Translations under genes and position numbers: made by a program | Shown: positions 15,178 to 22,706 of the stretch, in pieces | Layout: every line of letters starts with the position of its first letter | Position numbering within the stretch: position 1 is the first letter of the stretch | Assembly: GCA_964579735.1 (NCBI GenBank) | Contig: CAZOHH010000031.1 | Location: forward strand, 1-27,942 | Length of the DNA stretch: 27,942 nucleotides | DNA from: CAILLO01 sp964579735 | Lineage (GTDB): Bacteria; Bacillota; Clostridia; Saccharofermentanales; UBA5734 | Direction: 5' to 3' | Notes under the pieces: generated by a model | The model's input: the letters and a program-made list of their open reading frames with translations, nothing else | What the model was told of the DNA's origin: nothing | Databases searched by the model: none

Positions 15178-16493
15178 AGTTCCGCTTCGACCCTTCGGGA
15201 TGGTTCTCGACTTTGAAACTGCGTCTCACCGACCCCGATGAATTCGCGCAGAACCGCCGCTACATCGCCGCGGACACCTACGCGTTCAACATCGCCGCCA
15301 ACCTGGCCGGAGGAAGCTTCTTCACGGGCTATCTCCTGCTGCTCCACGCCGACGACTCCTTCCTCGGACTCGTCACCATGGCCGCCCTGTTCGGAAACTT
15401 CCTCCAGATGCTCGCCCCGCTCCTCCTGAACCGCTTTCCACGGCGCCGCAAGCTCCTGATCGGAGCGCGAGCCATCTACCTGCTGGTCAATATCGTCCTC
15501 ATCGGAGCCGCCCAATTCCTGCCGATCCCCAGCCAGCTCGTCTTCATCCTCTCCGCCACCTTCGTGATGAACGCCGTGGCGTCCCTGACCTCCCCCGGCG
15601 TGACCGTCTGGCAGATCCGCAGCATCCCGGTCTCCACGCGCGTGCGGTTCTTCTCCTTCATCAACGTCTCGGTCAACGTGCTGATGTATGTCGCCATACT
15701 GGCCGGAAGCCGGATGGTCGACGTCTTCAAGAGCCAGGACCAGGAGATGCTGGGTCTCACGATTCTCCGCGGCGTCGCACTCGTCGTCGCCGTGCTCGAC
15801 CTCCTGGCGATGACCCGGGTGCGCGAATACCCGGAGCCGACGGCACCGGCCGGCTTCAAGGCGCTGCTCGCCCCCTTCCGCGCGCCGAAGTACCTCGTCA
15901 CGGTCGCCGTCACCTGCCTGTGGAGCTTCGGGGCGAACCTGACGGGTCCCTACTTCACGGCCTACCTGCTACAGGACATCGGCATCGAGTACACGGTGCT
16001 GAACCTCGTCGGCGCGTTCGGCGTCGTCGTGATGGCCCTGGCCACGCCCTTCTGGACGCGCCGCGTCGAGCGGATGGACCTCTTCAAGGCCTTCCGGATG
16101 TTCATCCTCTTCTATTCGCTGCACTACTTCGTGATCGCCCTGACGACGAAGGACCTGCTTCTGATCTACCCGCTCGCCGCCATGTATGCCTACTTCATGG
16201 CCACGGGACTCAACATCGTCATGGCCAACATGCCGTTCCTCAACATGCCGGAGGAGGACCGCACCACTTCCATCGCCTTCTATGCCGCGATGAACTCCGT
16301 CGCCGCGCTGTTCGGCGTGCTGGTGGGCCGCGAATTCGTCCGACGGACCACTGGGGTTGCGGTCGAATTCGCAGGACTTCACCTCGGCAACCGGCAGCTG
16401 GTCCTCTATGTCGCGGGTTCGGTACTGTTCCTGTCGGCGCTCTTCCTGAAGAAGAAGACGCCCGGAAAAGCGGACGGGGAACCTGCCGCCTAG
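15174..16493 (+). CDS. Major facilitator superfamily permease, substrate unknown
   Basis: 439 residues with about 12 hydrophobic segments, beginning after a 40-residue amphipathic N-terminus (DPSGWFSTLKLRLTDPDEFA). A basic RFPRRRKLL loop between helices 2 and 3 stands where MFS motif A is expected, without the canonical GxxxDRxGRR. The C-terminus is a basic KKKTPGK tail. The N-terminal pattern (LRL.DPDEFAQNRRYI) is like a group of MFS proteins common in Clostridia, but I cannot name a substrate. The ATGA overlap with the SDR gene points to joint expression, perhaps as an aromatic-compound exporter; that is inference. It ends tail to tail with udk, overlapping it by four bases. Confidence 0.8.
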   Translation: MKFRFDPSGWFSTLKLRLTDPDEFAQNRRYIAADTYAFNIAANLAGGSFFTGYLLLLHADDSFLGLVTMAALFGNFLQMLAPLLLNRFPRRRKLLIGARAIYLLVNIVLIGAAQFLPIPSQLVFILSATFVMNAVASLTSPGVTVWQIRSIPVSTRVRFFSFINVSVNVLMYVAILAGSRMVDVFKSQDQEMLGLTILRGVALVVAVLDLLAMTRVREYPEPTAPAGFKALLAPFRAPKYLVTVAVTCLWSFGANLTGPYFTAYLLQDIGIEYTVLNLVGAFGVVVMALATPFWTRRVERMDLFKAFRMFILFYSLHYFVIALTTKDLLLIYPLAAMYAYFMATGLNIVMANMPFLNMPEEDRTTSIAFYAAMNSVAALFGVLVGREFVRRTTGVAVEFAGLHLGNRQLVLYVAGSVLFLSALFLKKKTPGKADGEPAA

Positions 16494-17092
16494 ATCCTTC
16501 GACGGGCGTAGGTCGAGATCATCTCGATGGCATGCGGATTCATCCCGCCGCGCGGGACCACGATATCCGCGTACTCCGCATCGTTTCGGATGAAGCGCTC
16601 GTACATCGGCTTGACCGTCGCGAGGTACTGGTTCACGACGCTGTCGATCGAACGACCGCGCTCCGCGGTGTCGCGCTGCAGGCGCCGGAGGATGCAGACG
16701 TCCGGGTCGACCTGGACGAAGATCCGGAGGTCGAGCTTCTCCCGGACGCGGGCGTCATGGAAGACGTGGATCCCCTCGAGAATCAGCGCCTGGGGCGGCG
16801 CCGCCTCCTCGCCGGGCGGGTTGCGGCGGTGCAGGACGTAGTCGTAGGACTTGAGGCGGATCCCGTGCCCGGTGGCGAGAAGGGTCAGGTCCTCGAGGAG
16901 GGCTTCGTATTCGAAGGCGTCCGGAGAGTCGTAGTTCTGGGCGGCCCGCTGCTCGAGCGCGAGGTGGGGATAATCGCGGTAGTACATGTCGAGGGTGAGG
17001 ATCAGGCTTTCGCACTCCAGTGCCGCGCTGATCTCCGTCGCGAGCGTCGACTTGCCGCTTCCGCTGGCTCCGCTGATGCCGATCGTGAACAT
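16490..17092 (-). CDS. udk: Uridine kinase family protein
   Basis: Phosphorylates uridine/cytidine in pyrimidine salvage. 200 residues on the minus strand: P-loop GASGSGKST at residues 8-16, DMYYRDY at 35-41 (the substrate-binding segment), NYDSPDAFEYEALLEDL at 53-69, ALILEGIHVF at 102-111 and FVQVDPDVCILRRLQRD from 125, then the RGRS lid. Length is near the usual 200-215. The ATG at 17092 follows GGGGAGG about eight bases upstream; the open frame continues far upstream but only as shadow sequence. It is transcribed away from tdk, another pyrimidine salvage gene, across a 90-base region. NTP donor preference cannot be read from sequence. Confidence 0.88.
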   Translation of the reverse strand: MFTIGISGASGSGKSTLATEISAALECESLILTLDMYYRDYPHLALEQRAAQNYDSPDAFEYEALLEDLTLLATGHGIRLKSYDYVLHRRNPPGEEAAPPQALILEGIHVFHDARVREKLDLRIFVQVDPDVCILRRLQRDTAERGRSIDSVVNQYLATVKPMYERFIRNDAEYADIVVPRGGMNPHAIEMISTYARRRI

Positions 17093-17132
17093 GAAAGGTC
17101 CTCCCCGTGCGGATGAGATGTGCTTCGAGTTC

Positions 17133-17146
17133 TGATATAGTATACC
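17133..17146. promoter_or_regulatory. Overlapping divergent -10 elements for udk and tdk
   Basis: The stretch TGATATAGTATACC reads as an extended -10 (TGaTATAGT, 17133-17141) towards tdk. Its complement gives TATACT (17139-17144) towards udk. No clear -35 box accompanies either, which is usual for extended -10 promoters. The two -10 elements share bases, so polymerase binding in one direction should exclude the other. Confidence 0.5.
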
Positions 17147-17182
17147 TTGTCCCGCGGATGCGGACGAGTGGGAGGTGCTTCG

Positions 17183-17767
17183 GTGGCGAAACTCTACTTC
17201 CGGTACGGAGCGATGGGCAGTTCCAAGACGGCGAATGCCCTGATGGTCGACTACAACTACGAGGAGCGCGGGAAGCGCCCGCTGCTCGTGAAGCCCCGCC
17301 TCGACAACCGCGATGGCAGCTGCGTGATCCGTTCGCGGATGGGCCTGTCGAAGGAATGCGGTTTCCTGGACGACCTGCTGCTGCTTTCCGACGAAGCGCT
17401 GCGAAGCTACGACTGCGTGATCGTCGACGAGGCCCAATTCGCGACGAAGGCCCAGATCGAGTTCCTGCTCCATGTCGTCGACGACCTCGACGTCCCCGTG
17501 ATCTGCTACGGCCTGCGGGCCGATTTCCGCAACATTCCCTTCGAAGGCAGCCTCTGGCTGCTGGTCTGGGCCGACACGATCGAGGAGATCAAGACGGTCT
17601 GCTGGTGCGGCAAGAAGGCGACGTGCAACGCCCGCATCGACGCCTCGGGCGCCGTGGTGCGCGAAGGCGAACAGGTCGTGCTGGGCGGGAACGACCAGTA
17701 CACCGCGCTGTGCCGGAAGCACCTGAAGGCCGGCCGGACCGGACCTGGGACGGACGTGGGGACATGA
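17183..17767 (+). CDS. tdk: Thymidine kinase (type II)
   Basis: Phosphorylates thymidine to dTMP in nucleoside salvage. 194 residues: P-loop GAMGSSKT at 9-16, catalytic Glu83 in DEAQF, the substrate lasso segment VICYGLRADF at 106-115, and a zinc-site region with Cys140 and Cys142 (VCWCGKKA) and Cys177 (ALCRKH). The start is GTG at 17183, with GGGAGG nine bases upstream; the protein then begins MAKLYFRYGAMGSSKT as in the family. An in-frame TTG at 17147 would add 12 unrelated residues and lies at the predicted transcription start. The stop overlaps the DUF554 gene start as ATGA. Confidence 0.93.
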   Translation: MAKLYFRYGAMGSSKTANALMVDYNYEERGKRPLLVKPRLDNRDGSCVIRSRMGLSKECGFLDDLLLLSDEALRSYDCVIVDEAQFATKAQIEFLLHVVDDLDVPVICYGLRADFRNIPFEGSLWLLVWADTIEEIKTVCWCGKKATCNARIDASGAVVREGEQVVLGGNDQYTALCRKHLKAGRTGPGTDVGT

Positions 17768-18483
17768 TCGGCACAGGCACCCTCGTCAACGTCGCCGCCA
17801 TCGTCATCGGCGGCATCGCCGGCTCCGTCGTCAAGAACGCCATCAAGGAGCGGTTCCGCGACACCGTGATGCAGGCCATAGGCCTGTCGGTGGTCCTGAT
17901 CGGAATCTCCGGCGCCGTGCAGGGCATCTTCAGCATCTCCGCCGATGGCACGCTCGTCCGCGACGACCTCCTTCTCATGACCCTCAGTCTCGTCTTCGGC
18001 GGGCTTCTCGGCGAGTGGATCGACATCGAGCGCCGCCTCGAGTCCTTCGGCACGCGCATCCAGCACAAGCTGTCCGGCCGCGGCGGCTCCACCTTCACCG
18101 AAGGCTTCGTCACGGCCAGCCTCGTGTATTGCGTGGGCGCCATGGCCATCGTCGGGGCTCTCGAGGATGGTCTCGCCGGAAACCCCTCCACGCTGTTCAC
18201 CAAATCCGTCCTCGACGGCATCAGTGCCGTCGTCTTCGCCGCCACGCTCGGCATCGGCGTCGCCTTCTCCGCTTTGCCGGTCCTTCTCTATCAGGGCGCC
18301 ATCACTCTTTTCGCCACGTTCGTCGCCCCGATCCTGCCGCCCGACGTCGTGCTGCAGCTGTCCCTCGTCGGCGGCGTGCTGATCGCCGCCATCGGCCTGA
18401 ACATGCTCGGCGTCCGCCGCATCAAGGTGGGGAACCTCCTGCCCGCGCTGCTTGTCCCGGTCCTGTGGAGTCTCATCACGTGA
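17764..18483 (+). CDS. DUF554 family membrane protein
   Basis: 239 residues, almost entirely hydrophobic segments. The start MIGTGTLVNVAAIVIGGIAG and the sequence FTEGFVTASLVYCVGAMAIVG are typical of the DUF554 (YdfK/YqgA-like) family of integral membrane proteins with no established function. About seven to eight membrane segments are expected. GGLLGEWIDIERRLE and GLNMLGVRRIKVGNLLPALL are further recognisable family stretches. It is sandwiched with minimal overlaps between tdk and an MFS gene (ATGA upstream, GTGA downstream). The context suggests co-transcription but gives no functional clue. Confidence 0.88.
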   Translation: MIGTGTLVNVAAIVIGGIAGSVVKNAIKERFRDTVMQAIGLSVVLIGISGAVQGIFSISADGTLVRDDLLLMTLSLVFGGLLGEWIDIERRLESFGTRIQHKLSGRGGSTFTEGFVTASLVYCVGAMAIVGALEDGLAGNPSTLFTKSVLDGISAVVFAATLGIGVAFSALPVLLYQGAITLFATFVAPILPPDVVLQLSLVGGVLIAAIGLNMLGVRRIKVGNLLPALLVPVLWSLIT

Positions 18484-19790
18484 CGGATCCCCTCCGCCGC
18501 ACCCTCGACGTCCTCCGCGGATACGTCGCGCTTCCGAGGGGTGTGCTGGTCCTGTGCCTCGGCACGATGATCAACAACCTCGGCAACTTCGTTTCTCCCT
18601 TCCTCACCATCATCCTGACCGAGCGGGCCGGGCTGTCCGCCGGCCAGACCGGGTTCTTCGTGACGCTCTCCTCCCTGGTCGCGCTGGGAGGCATCCTCCT
18701 CGGCGGGAAGCTCACCGACGCGATCGGGCGCAAGACCGTCCTCACCGTCTTCACGGGACTCGCCGTCGTGGCCTACATGGCCTGCGCACTGGCCGTCGAC
18801 CACACGCTGCTTCTCGTCGGGCTGTTGATGCTCTTTTCGCTCGTCAACGCCATAGCCCAGCCCGTCCAGAGCACGATCATGATGGACATCACCCCACCCG
18901 CGCAACGCCAGCAGGCCTTCTCCCTGCATTATCTCTCCATCAACGCGGGATATGCCGTCGGACCGCTCCTCGCGAGTTTCCTCTACGCGTCGAACCTGCC
19001 CCTGCTGTTCCTCCTCGATGGAGCGACCACCCTCGTCGCCCTGCTTCTCGTCGTCGCCTTCGTCCCGGAGAGCCACCCCGGCCGGATACCTCTGTCCCAC
19101 TCGGGCGTGAACTCCGTCGCGATTCCAGACAAGGCCGCACCGGACCGGGAGGCCGCGGTGAAGGGCAGCGTCTGGTCCGTCCTGCGCCGACGTCCGCAGC
19201 TCCTGTTCTTCATCCTGGCCAACGTCCTCTTCTTCATCGTCTTCTCCCAGTTCAACTTCGGTCTCTCCCTCCAGGCCCGCTCGACGTTCGGCATGTCCGG
19301 ACTCACGGTCTTCGGTCTCATGATGACGGTCAACGCTCTCGGCGTCGTCGTGCTGACCCTGCCCGTGACGTACCCGTTCCGCCGCCGTGACCCGCTGGTC
19401 CCCATCGTCGTCGGGAGTCTGTTCTACGCCCTTGGATTCGGAATGCTCGCCTTCGTCCGCACCGAGACCCTCTATCTTGTCTCCACGCTGGTCTGGACCC
19501 TTGGGGAGATCCTCGTCTCCACCAGCACCAGCGTCTACCTCGCCGGACACACTCCCTCCTCGCATCGGGGCCGCTTCAACGCGATCTTCCCGGTCATCCG
19601 CCGCATCGGCTTCGCCGCCGGTCCCGCAATGTCCGGGTTCTATGCCGCGCAGTATGGAATCGATGCCGTATGGCTTCCGACCGGCGCTCTCGCTCTGCTC
19701 GCGGGACTACTGATGTTCCTGCTCCTTTTCTGGCAACGCAGGGAGGAGCGAAGCTCGAATCCGTGCCCAACGTCGGAATCGGTGGTATGA
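18480..19790 (+). CDS. MFS transporter, drug-efflux (DHA1)-like
   Basis: 436 residues with about 12 membrane segments in two halves. The cytoplasmic loop between helices 2 and 3 holds a good motif A, GGKLTDAIGRKT. A hydrophilic central loop of about 35 residues (starting ESHPGRIPLSH) separates the halves. The pattern LGTMINNLGNFVSPFLTIIL at helix 1 is typical of DHA1/YwoD-like drug:H+ antiporters, but substrates cannot be predicted. The start is read as GTG at 18480, overlapping the previous TGA as GTGA, since the frame upstream is DUF554 shadow. Its own stop codon overlaps a possible -10 element for the LCP gene. Confidence 0.84.
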   Translation: MTDPLRRTLDVLRGYVALPRGVLVLCLGTMINNLGNFVSPFLTIILTERAGLSAGQTGFFVTLSSLVALGGILLGGKLTDAIGRKTVLTVFTGLAVVAYMACALAVDHTLLLVGLLMLFSLVNAIAQPVQSTIMMDITPPAQRQQAFSLHYLSINAGYAVGPLLASFLYASNLPLLFLLDGATTLVALLLVVAFVPESHPGRIPLSHSGVNSVAIPDKAAPDREAAVKGSVWSVLRRRPQLLFFILANVLFFIVFSQFNFGLSLQARSTFGMSGLTVFGLMMTVNALGVVVLTLPVTYPFRRRDPLVPIVVGSLFYALGFGMLAFVRTETLYLVSTLVWTLGEILVSTSTSVYLAGHTPSSHRGRFNAIFPVIRRIGFAAGPAMSGFYAAQYGIDAVWLPTGALALLAGLLMFLLLFWQRREERSSNPCPTSESVV

Positions 19791-19791
19791 T
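19783..19791 (+). promoter_or_regulatory. Possible extended -10 promoter of the LCP gene
   Basis: TGGTATGAT (19783-19791) is an extended -10 match that overlaps the stop codon of the MFS gene. No convincing -35 box lies 17 bases upstream. Transcription would start near 19798, about 58 bases ahead of the LCP start codon. Confidence 0.35.
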
Positions 19792-19855
19792 ACACCGGTG
19801 AAATCCCGCCTTCGCGTTAGCGGTCCGGGACAAAAGGGAAGCGGTGCACTGAAGA

Positions 19856-21055
19856 ATGGTCAGGAAAAGAGTTCTACTGAGGACCTTCGCGATTTCGTTC
19901 GGCGTTCTGGCGGTCTTCGCCACCATCGCCTACATCGTGTGGTCCTATATCTTCTCCGGTCTCGACTATCGCCCGCTGGTCACTTCGGGCGTGTCCCCAT
20001 CCACAACCGCCTCGGGTCCCGCCGTCTCGGTCGGTCCGACACGCGAAGCCCCCCACATGGAGGAAATCCTCAACATCCTGCTGATCGGGACGGACAGTCG
20101 GAAACCGGATGATACGAACGGACAGGCCGACGTGATGATCGTCCTGACGGTCGACCGGAAGCACGGGTCCCTCAAGATGATGTCCATCATGCGCGACCTG
20201 TGGGTCCCGATTCCCGGGCATCCCAACGGCAAGATCAATTCCGCCTACTCGATCGGCGGCCCTTCCCTCGCGATACAGACCGTCAACGAGGGCTTCGGCC
20301 TCGACATCGAAAAATACGTGGTGGTCGACTTCCTCGGGGCCGAGACCCTGATCGACGCGGCCGGCGGCGTCTGGATCGACGTGAAGCAGGCCGAGATCGA
20401 GTGGGTCAACGTCAATCTCCGGGAAGAGAACAACGTCATCTTCAAGGACACCCCTTCGGTGGCGTACCTCACCGACCCCGGCCTCCAGCTGCTCAACGGC
20501 CGCCAGGCGGTCTGCTATGCCCGCGTCCGCAAGCTCGACAGCGACTTCAAGCGGACGCAGCGCGAGCGGGATGTCCTCAAGGCCTTGATGGCGACCTTCT
20601 CGAAGGTCGATGTCGTCCGAAAGACGCAGATCGTCCAGAAGGGGCTCTCTTGCGTCACGACGAACCTATCGCCGAGCGAGATCACCTGGCTTTCGCTCGA
20701 GGTCCTTCCCCTTCTCGGCAGCGGCTTCGACGAAATGCGCCTGCCCACGGACGGCGACTACAAGGTCTACACGAACGGCGTCTGGTGCATGATCGCCGAC
20801 CCGAACCGCCTGATTCCGAAGATCCAGGAATTCATCTGGGAACAGACCTTCCCATTCGAACCCTACCCGACGATTCCCCCGCCGCACCCGACCTCGGAAC
20901 CGACGCCGGAGGTATCGCCCTCCGTCGAGGCCTCGCCGACCCCTTCCCCAGATGCATCGCCGACCCCTACGATGGAAATCACGCCCGAACCCACCCCGGA
21001 ACCCACCCCGACGCCGGAGCCGACACCGGAGTCATCCCCGTCCCCGACGACGTGA
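19856..21055 (+). CDS. LytR-CpsA-Psr (LCP) family glycopolymer ligase with Pro/Thr tail
   Basis: LCP proteins transfer undecaprenyl-linked wall polymers such as teichoic acids or capsule to peptidoglycan outside the membrane. The 399-residue protein has one N-terminal membrane helix (about 9-34), a Ser/Thr-rich spacer, and the LCP domain from about 70 to 290. Landmarks are ILLIGTDSR, ADVMIVLTVDRK, SIMRDLWVPIPG, GKINSAY, VVVDFLGAETLIDAAGGV and YARVRKLDSDFKRTQRERDV, with the conserved Asp/Arg residues that bind the pyrophosphate. A low-complexity Pro/Thr/Glu/Ser tail follows from about 340. The ATG at 19856 begins the membrane-helix region, but only a weak ribosome-binding site (GGGAAG, about 15 bases upstream) precedes it. 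It lies just ahead of the CpsC/D/B genes, as LCP genes often do in capsule loci. Confidence 0.92.
   Translation: MVRKRVLLRTFAISFGVLAVFATIAYIVWSYIFSGLDYRPLVTSGVSPSTTASGPAVSVGPTREAPHMEEILNILLIGTDSRKPDDTNGQADVMIVLTVDRKHGSLKMMSIMRDLWVPIPGHPNGKINSAYSIGGPSLAIQTVNEGFGLDIEKYVVVDFLGAETLIDAAGGVWIDVKQAEIEWVNVNLREENNVIFKDTPSVAYLTDPGLQLLNGRQAVCYARVRKLDSDFKRTQRERDVLKALMATFSKVDVVRKTQIVQKGLSCVTTNLSPSEITWLSLEVLPLLGSGFDEMRLPTDGDYKVYTNGVWCMIADPNRLIPKIQEFIWEQTFPFEPYPTIPPPHPTSEPTPEVSPSVEASPTPSPDASPTPTMEITPEPTPEPTPTPEPTPESSPSPTT
20875..21052 (+). repeat. Low-complexity Pro/Thr/Glu repeats at the end of the LCP gene
   Basis: The last ~60 codons of the LCP gene are made of imperfect EPTP, ASPTP and TPEP units (for example PEPTPEPTPTPEPTPESS), with matching short DNA repeats of the type GAACCCACCCCG. 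Such runs are prone to length variation between strains and would form an extended wall-spanning tail. Confidence 0.75.
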
Positions 21056-21092
21056 ATGTCTCATCGGGCGCGCTTTCCGTCGGGAAACCCGC

Positions 21093-21121
21093 TTGTAACT
21101 GACGGAGTCTTCATCCATAAT
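21093..21121 (+). promoter_or_regulatory. Promoter of the polysaccharide-control genes
   Basis: TTGTAA (21093-21098) and CATAAT (21116-21121) with a 17-base spacer make a good sigma-A-type promoter. It lies between the LCP stop and the CpsC-like start, so the CpsC/D/B/CvpA genes can be transcribed separately from the LCP gene. Confidence 0.65.
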
Positions 21122-21161
21122 TCGGAATGAAAATGCCATTCCCGACAAGGAGGGTCGATAC

Positions 21162-21851
21162 ATGGAAGGAAACGTGGACCTCATGACCTACTACCTGCTG
21201 CTCAAGCGGCGGGCCGTCGTCGTGGTCCTGGCCGTCCTCGTCGCCCTCGGCGGCGCTGGGGTGTACACGTTCGTGCTCGCGACGCCCCAGTACACCGCGA
21301 ACACCGTTCTATTCGTCTGGCAGAACCGGACCACCGACACCACGGGTACCGGGATGACCTACAACGACCTGCTCTTCTACGACAAGCTGGTCAGCGATTA
21401 CCGCGAGCTCTGCAAGAGCCGCACGGTGGCGAGCCTCGTCGCCATGCGCATGGGACTTCCCGAAAGCATGGCCGCGGATCTCGCCGAAAAGATCGACGTC
21501 ACGACCAAGAGCAACACCCGCCTCCTCATGATCACCGTGACCGACCCCGACCCCGGATTCGCAGCGAACATGGCGAACTCCACCGCAGCGGTCTTCCAGG
21601 AGGTCGTCGTCGAGAAGATGGGCGCGGAGAACGTCCAGGTGATCGATGCCGCCGTGGCCCCCACGGATCCGGCGTCGCCCAACAAGCCGATGAACATGCT
21701 GATCGCCTTGATCGTCGGCCTCGCCGCCGGCGTTGGACTGGCGTTCCTGATCGATTTCCTCGACAGCACGGTGAAGACCATCGAGGAGATCGAGTCCATC
21801 ACGGGCTGCAACCTGCTCGGCGTGATTCCCGAGTTCGAAACGGAAAGCTAG
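21162..21851 (+). CDS. cpsC: Polysaccharide co-polymerase / kinase modulator (Wzz-CpsC-CapA family)
   Basis: Membrane adaptor that activates the partner tyrosine kinase and sets polymer length. 229 residues: a short cytoplasmic N-terminus, helix 1 at about 18-38, an extracytoplasmic Wzz domain that includes YTANTVLFVW and LDFKI-like coiled segments, and helix 2 at about 177-198. The Pro-rich motif typical before helix 2 is present (APTDPASPNKP). The C-terminal cytoplasmic tail (DSTVKTIEEIESITGCNLLGVIPE) is the segment that contacts CpsD/CapB in characterised systems. The ATG at 21162 has AAGGAGGG upstream. The kinase gene follows after 16 bases. The symbol reflects the family; the polymer made is unknown. 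Confidence 0.88.
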   Translation: MEGNVDLMTYYLLLKRRAVVVVLAVLVALGGAGVYTFVLATPQYTANTVLFVWQNRTTDTTGTGMTYNDLLFYDKLVSDYRELCKSRTVASLVAMRMGLPESMAADLAEKIDVTTKSNTRLLMITVTDPDPGFAANMANSTAAVFQEVVVEKMGAENVQVIDAAVAPTDPASPNKPMNMLIALIVGLAAGVGLAFLIDFLDSTVKTIEEIESITGCNLLGVIPEFETES

Positions 21852-21867
21852 AGAAGGAGAGAAACGC

Positions 21868-22692
21868 ATGCTCGACGAAAAAACCCTTCAGACGCTCTCC
21901 GCCCCTCGCTCGCCGGTCGCCGAGTCCTTCCGCGTCACGCGCACCAATATCGAGTTCTCGAGCGTCGACAAGGAAATCAGGACCCTCATCGTGACCAGCT
22001 CGACCAAGGCCGAGGGCAAGACGACCACGATCTCGAACCTGGCCGTCACCTTCGCGCAACTCGGGAGACGCGTCCTCATCGTCGACACCGACTTCCGGCG
22101 TCCCATGATCCACCGCGTCTTCGGCGTCGACAACCGGGCCGGTCTCACGACCACACTCCTGAAACACGGAAACCCCCTCGAATATGTCCGCACGACCTCC
22201 ATACCCGGTCTCAGCGTACTCACTTCCGGTCCGATTCCTCCCAACCCGGCCGAACTCCTCATGACGAGCGCGATGAAGGACTTCATCGACCACGTCCGCA
22301 CCCAGTTCGACCACGTGCTCTTCGACACGCCGCCCGTCACGATCGTCACGGATGCCGCGATCATGAGCACCAAGGTGGACGGCACGATCCTCGTGGTCCG
22401 TTCGGGACAGGTCGACCGCCGACTCCTGAAGCGCTGCAGGGAACTGCTCGACCAGGTCAAGGCCAACCTCCTCGGCGTCATCGTCAACGGAATCAACCGC
22501 GAAAACGAGGCCTACTACTACCAGTACTACTACCAGAGCTACTACGGGGAAGGCCAGTCCCCCAACAAGAAGCGGAAGCACCGCGTGCGCAAGAAGAAGA
22601 ATCCCGACATCGGGACCGGCCCCGTCGTGCGCGAGCCCCAGGGTCTTCGCCAGGACTTCGACCGCAAAGAACCCCGAGCACCCCAGGCCTAG
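21868..22692 (+). CDS. cpsD: Bacterial tyrosine kinase (BY-kinase, CpsD/CapB family)
   Basis: Autophosphorylating kinase that drives capsule/exopolysaccharide assembly together with the CpsC-like adaptor. 274 residues. It starts with the usual PVAESFRVTRTNIEFSS helix. It then has Walker A SSTKAEGKTTT at about 47-57, Walker A' VLIVDTDFRRP at about 70-80, and Walker B VLFDTPPV at about 150-157. After the kinase core comes the tyrosine cluster EAYYYQYYYQSYYGEG, the autophosphorylation site, then a basic Lys/Arg-rich tail of about 40 residues that extends beyond most homologues. ATG at 21868 with AGGAGAG upstream. It precedes the phosphatase gene by about 14 bases, so kinase and phosphatase are made together. 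Confidence 0.94.
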   Translation: MLDEKTLQTLSAPRSPVAESFRVTRTNIEFSSVDKEIRTLIVTSSTKAEGKTTTISNLAVTFAQLGRRVLIVDTDFRRPMIHRVFGVDNRAGLTTTLLKHGNPLEYVRTTSIPGLSVLTSGPIPPNPAELLMTSAMKDFIDHVRTQFDHVLFDTPPVTIVTDAAIMSTKVDGTILVVRSGQVDRRLLKRCRELLDQVKANLLGVIVNGINRENEAYYYQYYYQSYYGEGQSPNKKRKHRVRKKKNPDIGTGPVVREPQGLRQDFDRKEPRAPQA

Positions 22693-22706
22693 ACTTGGAC
22701 ACCGGC

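Noticed and set aside
21123..21142. Hairpin GGAATG/CATTCC before the CpsC-like gene as a terminator of the LCP gene
   Set aside because: Only six pairs, no U-tract, and it lies downstream of the better-supported promoter, so it would sit in the 5' leader of the CpsC transcript.
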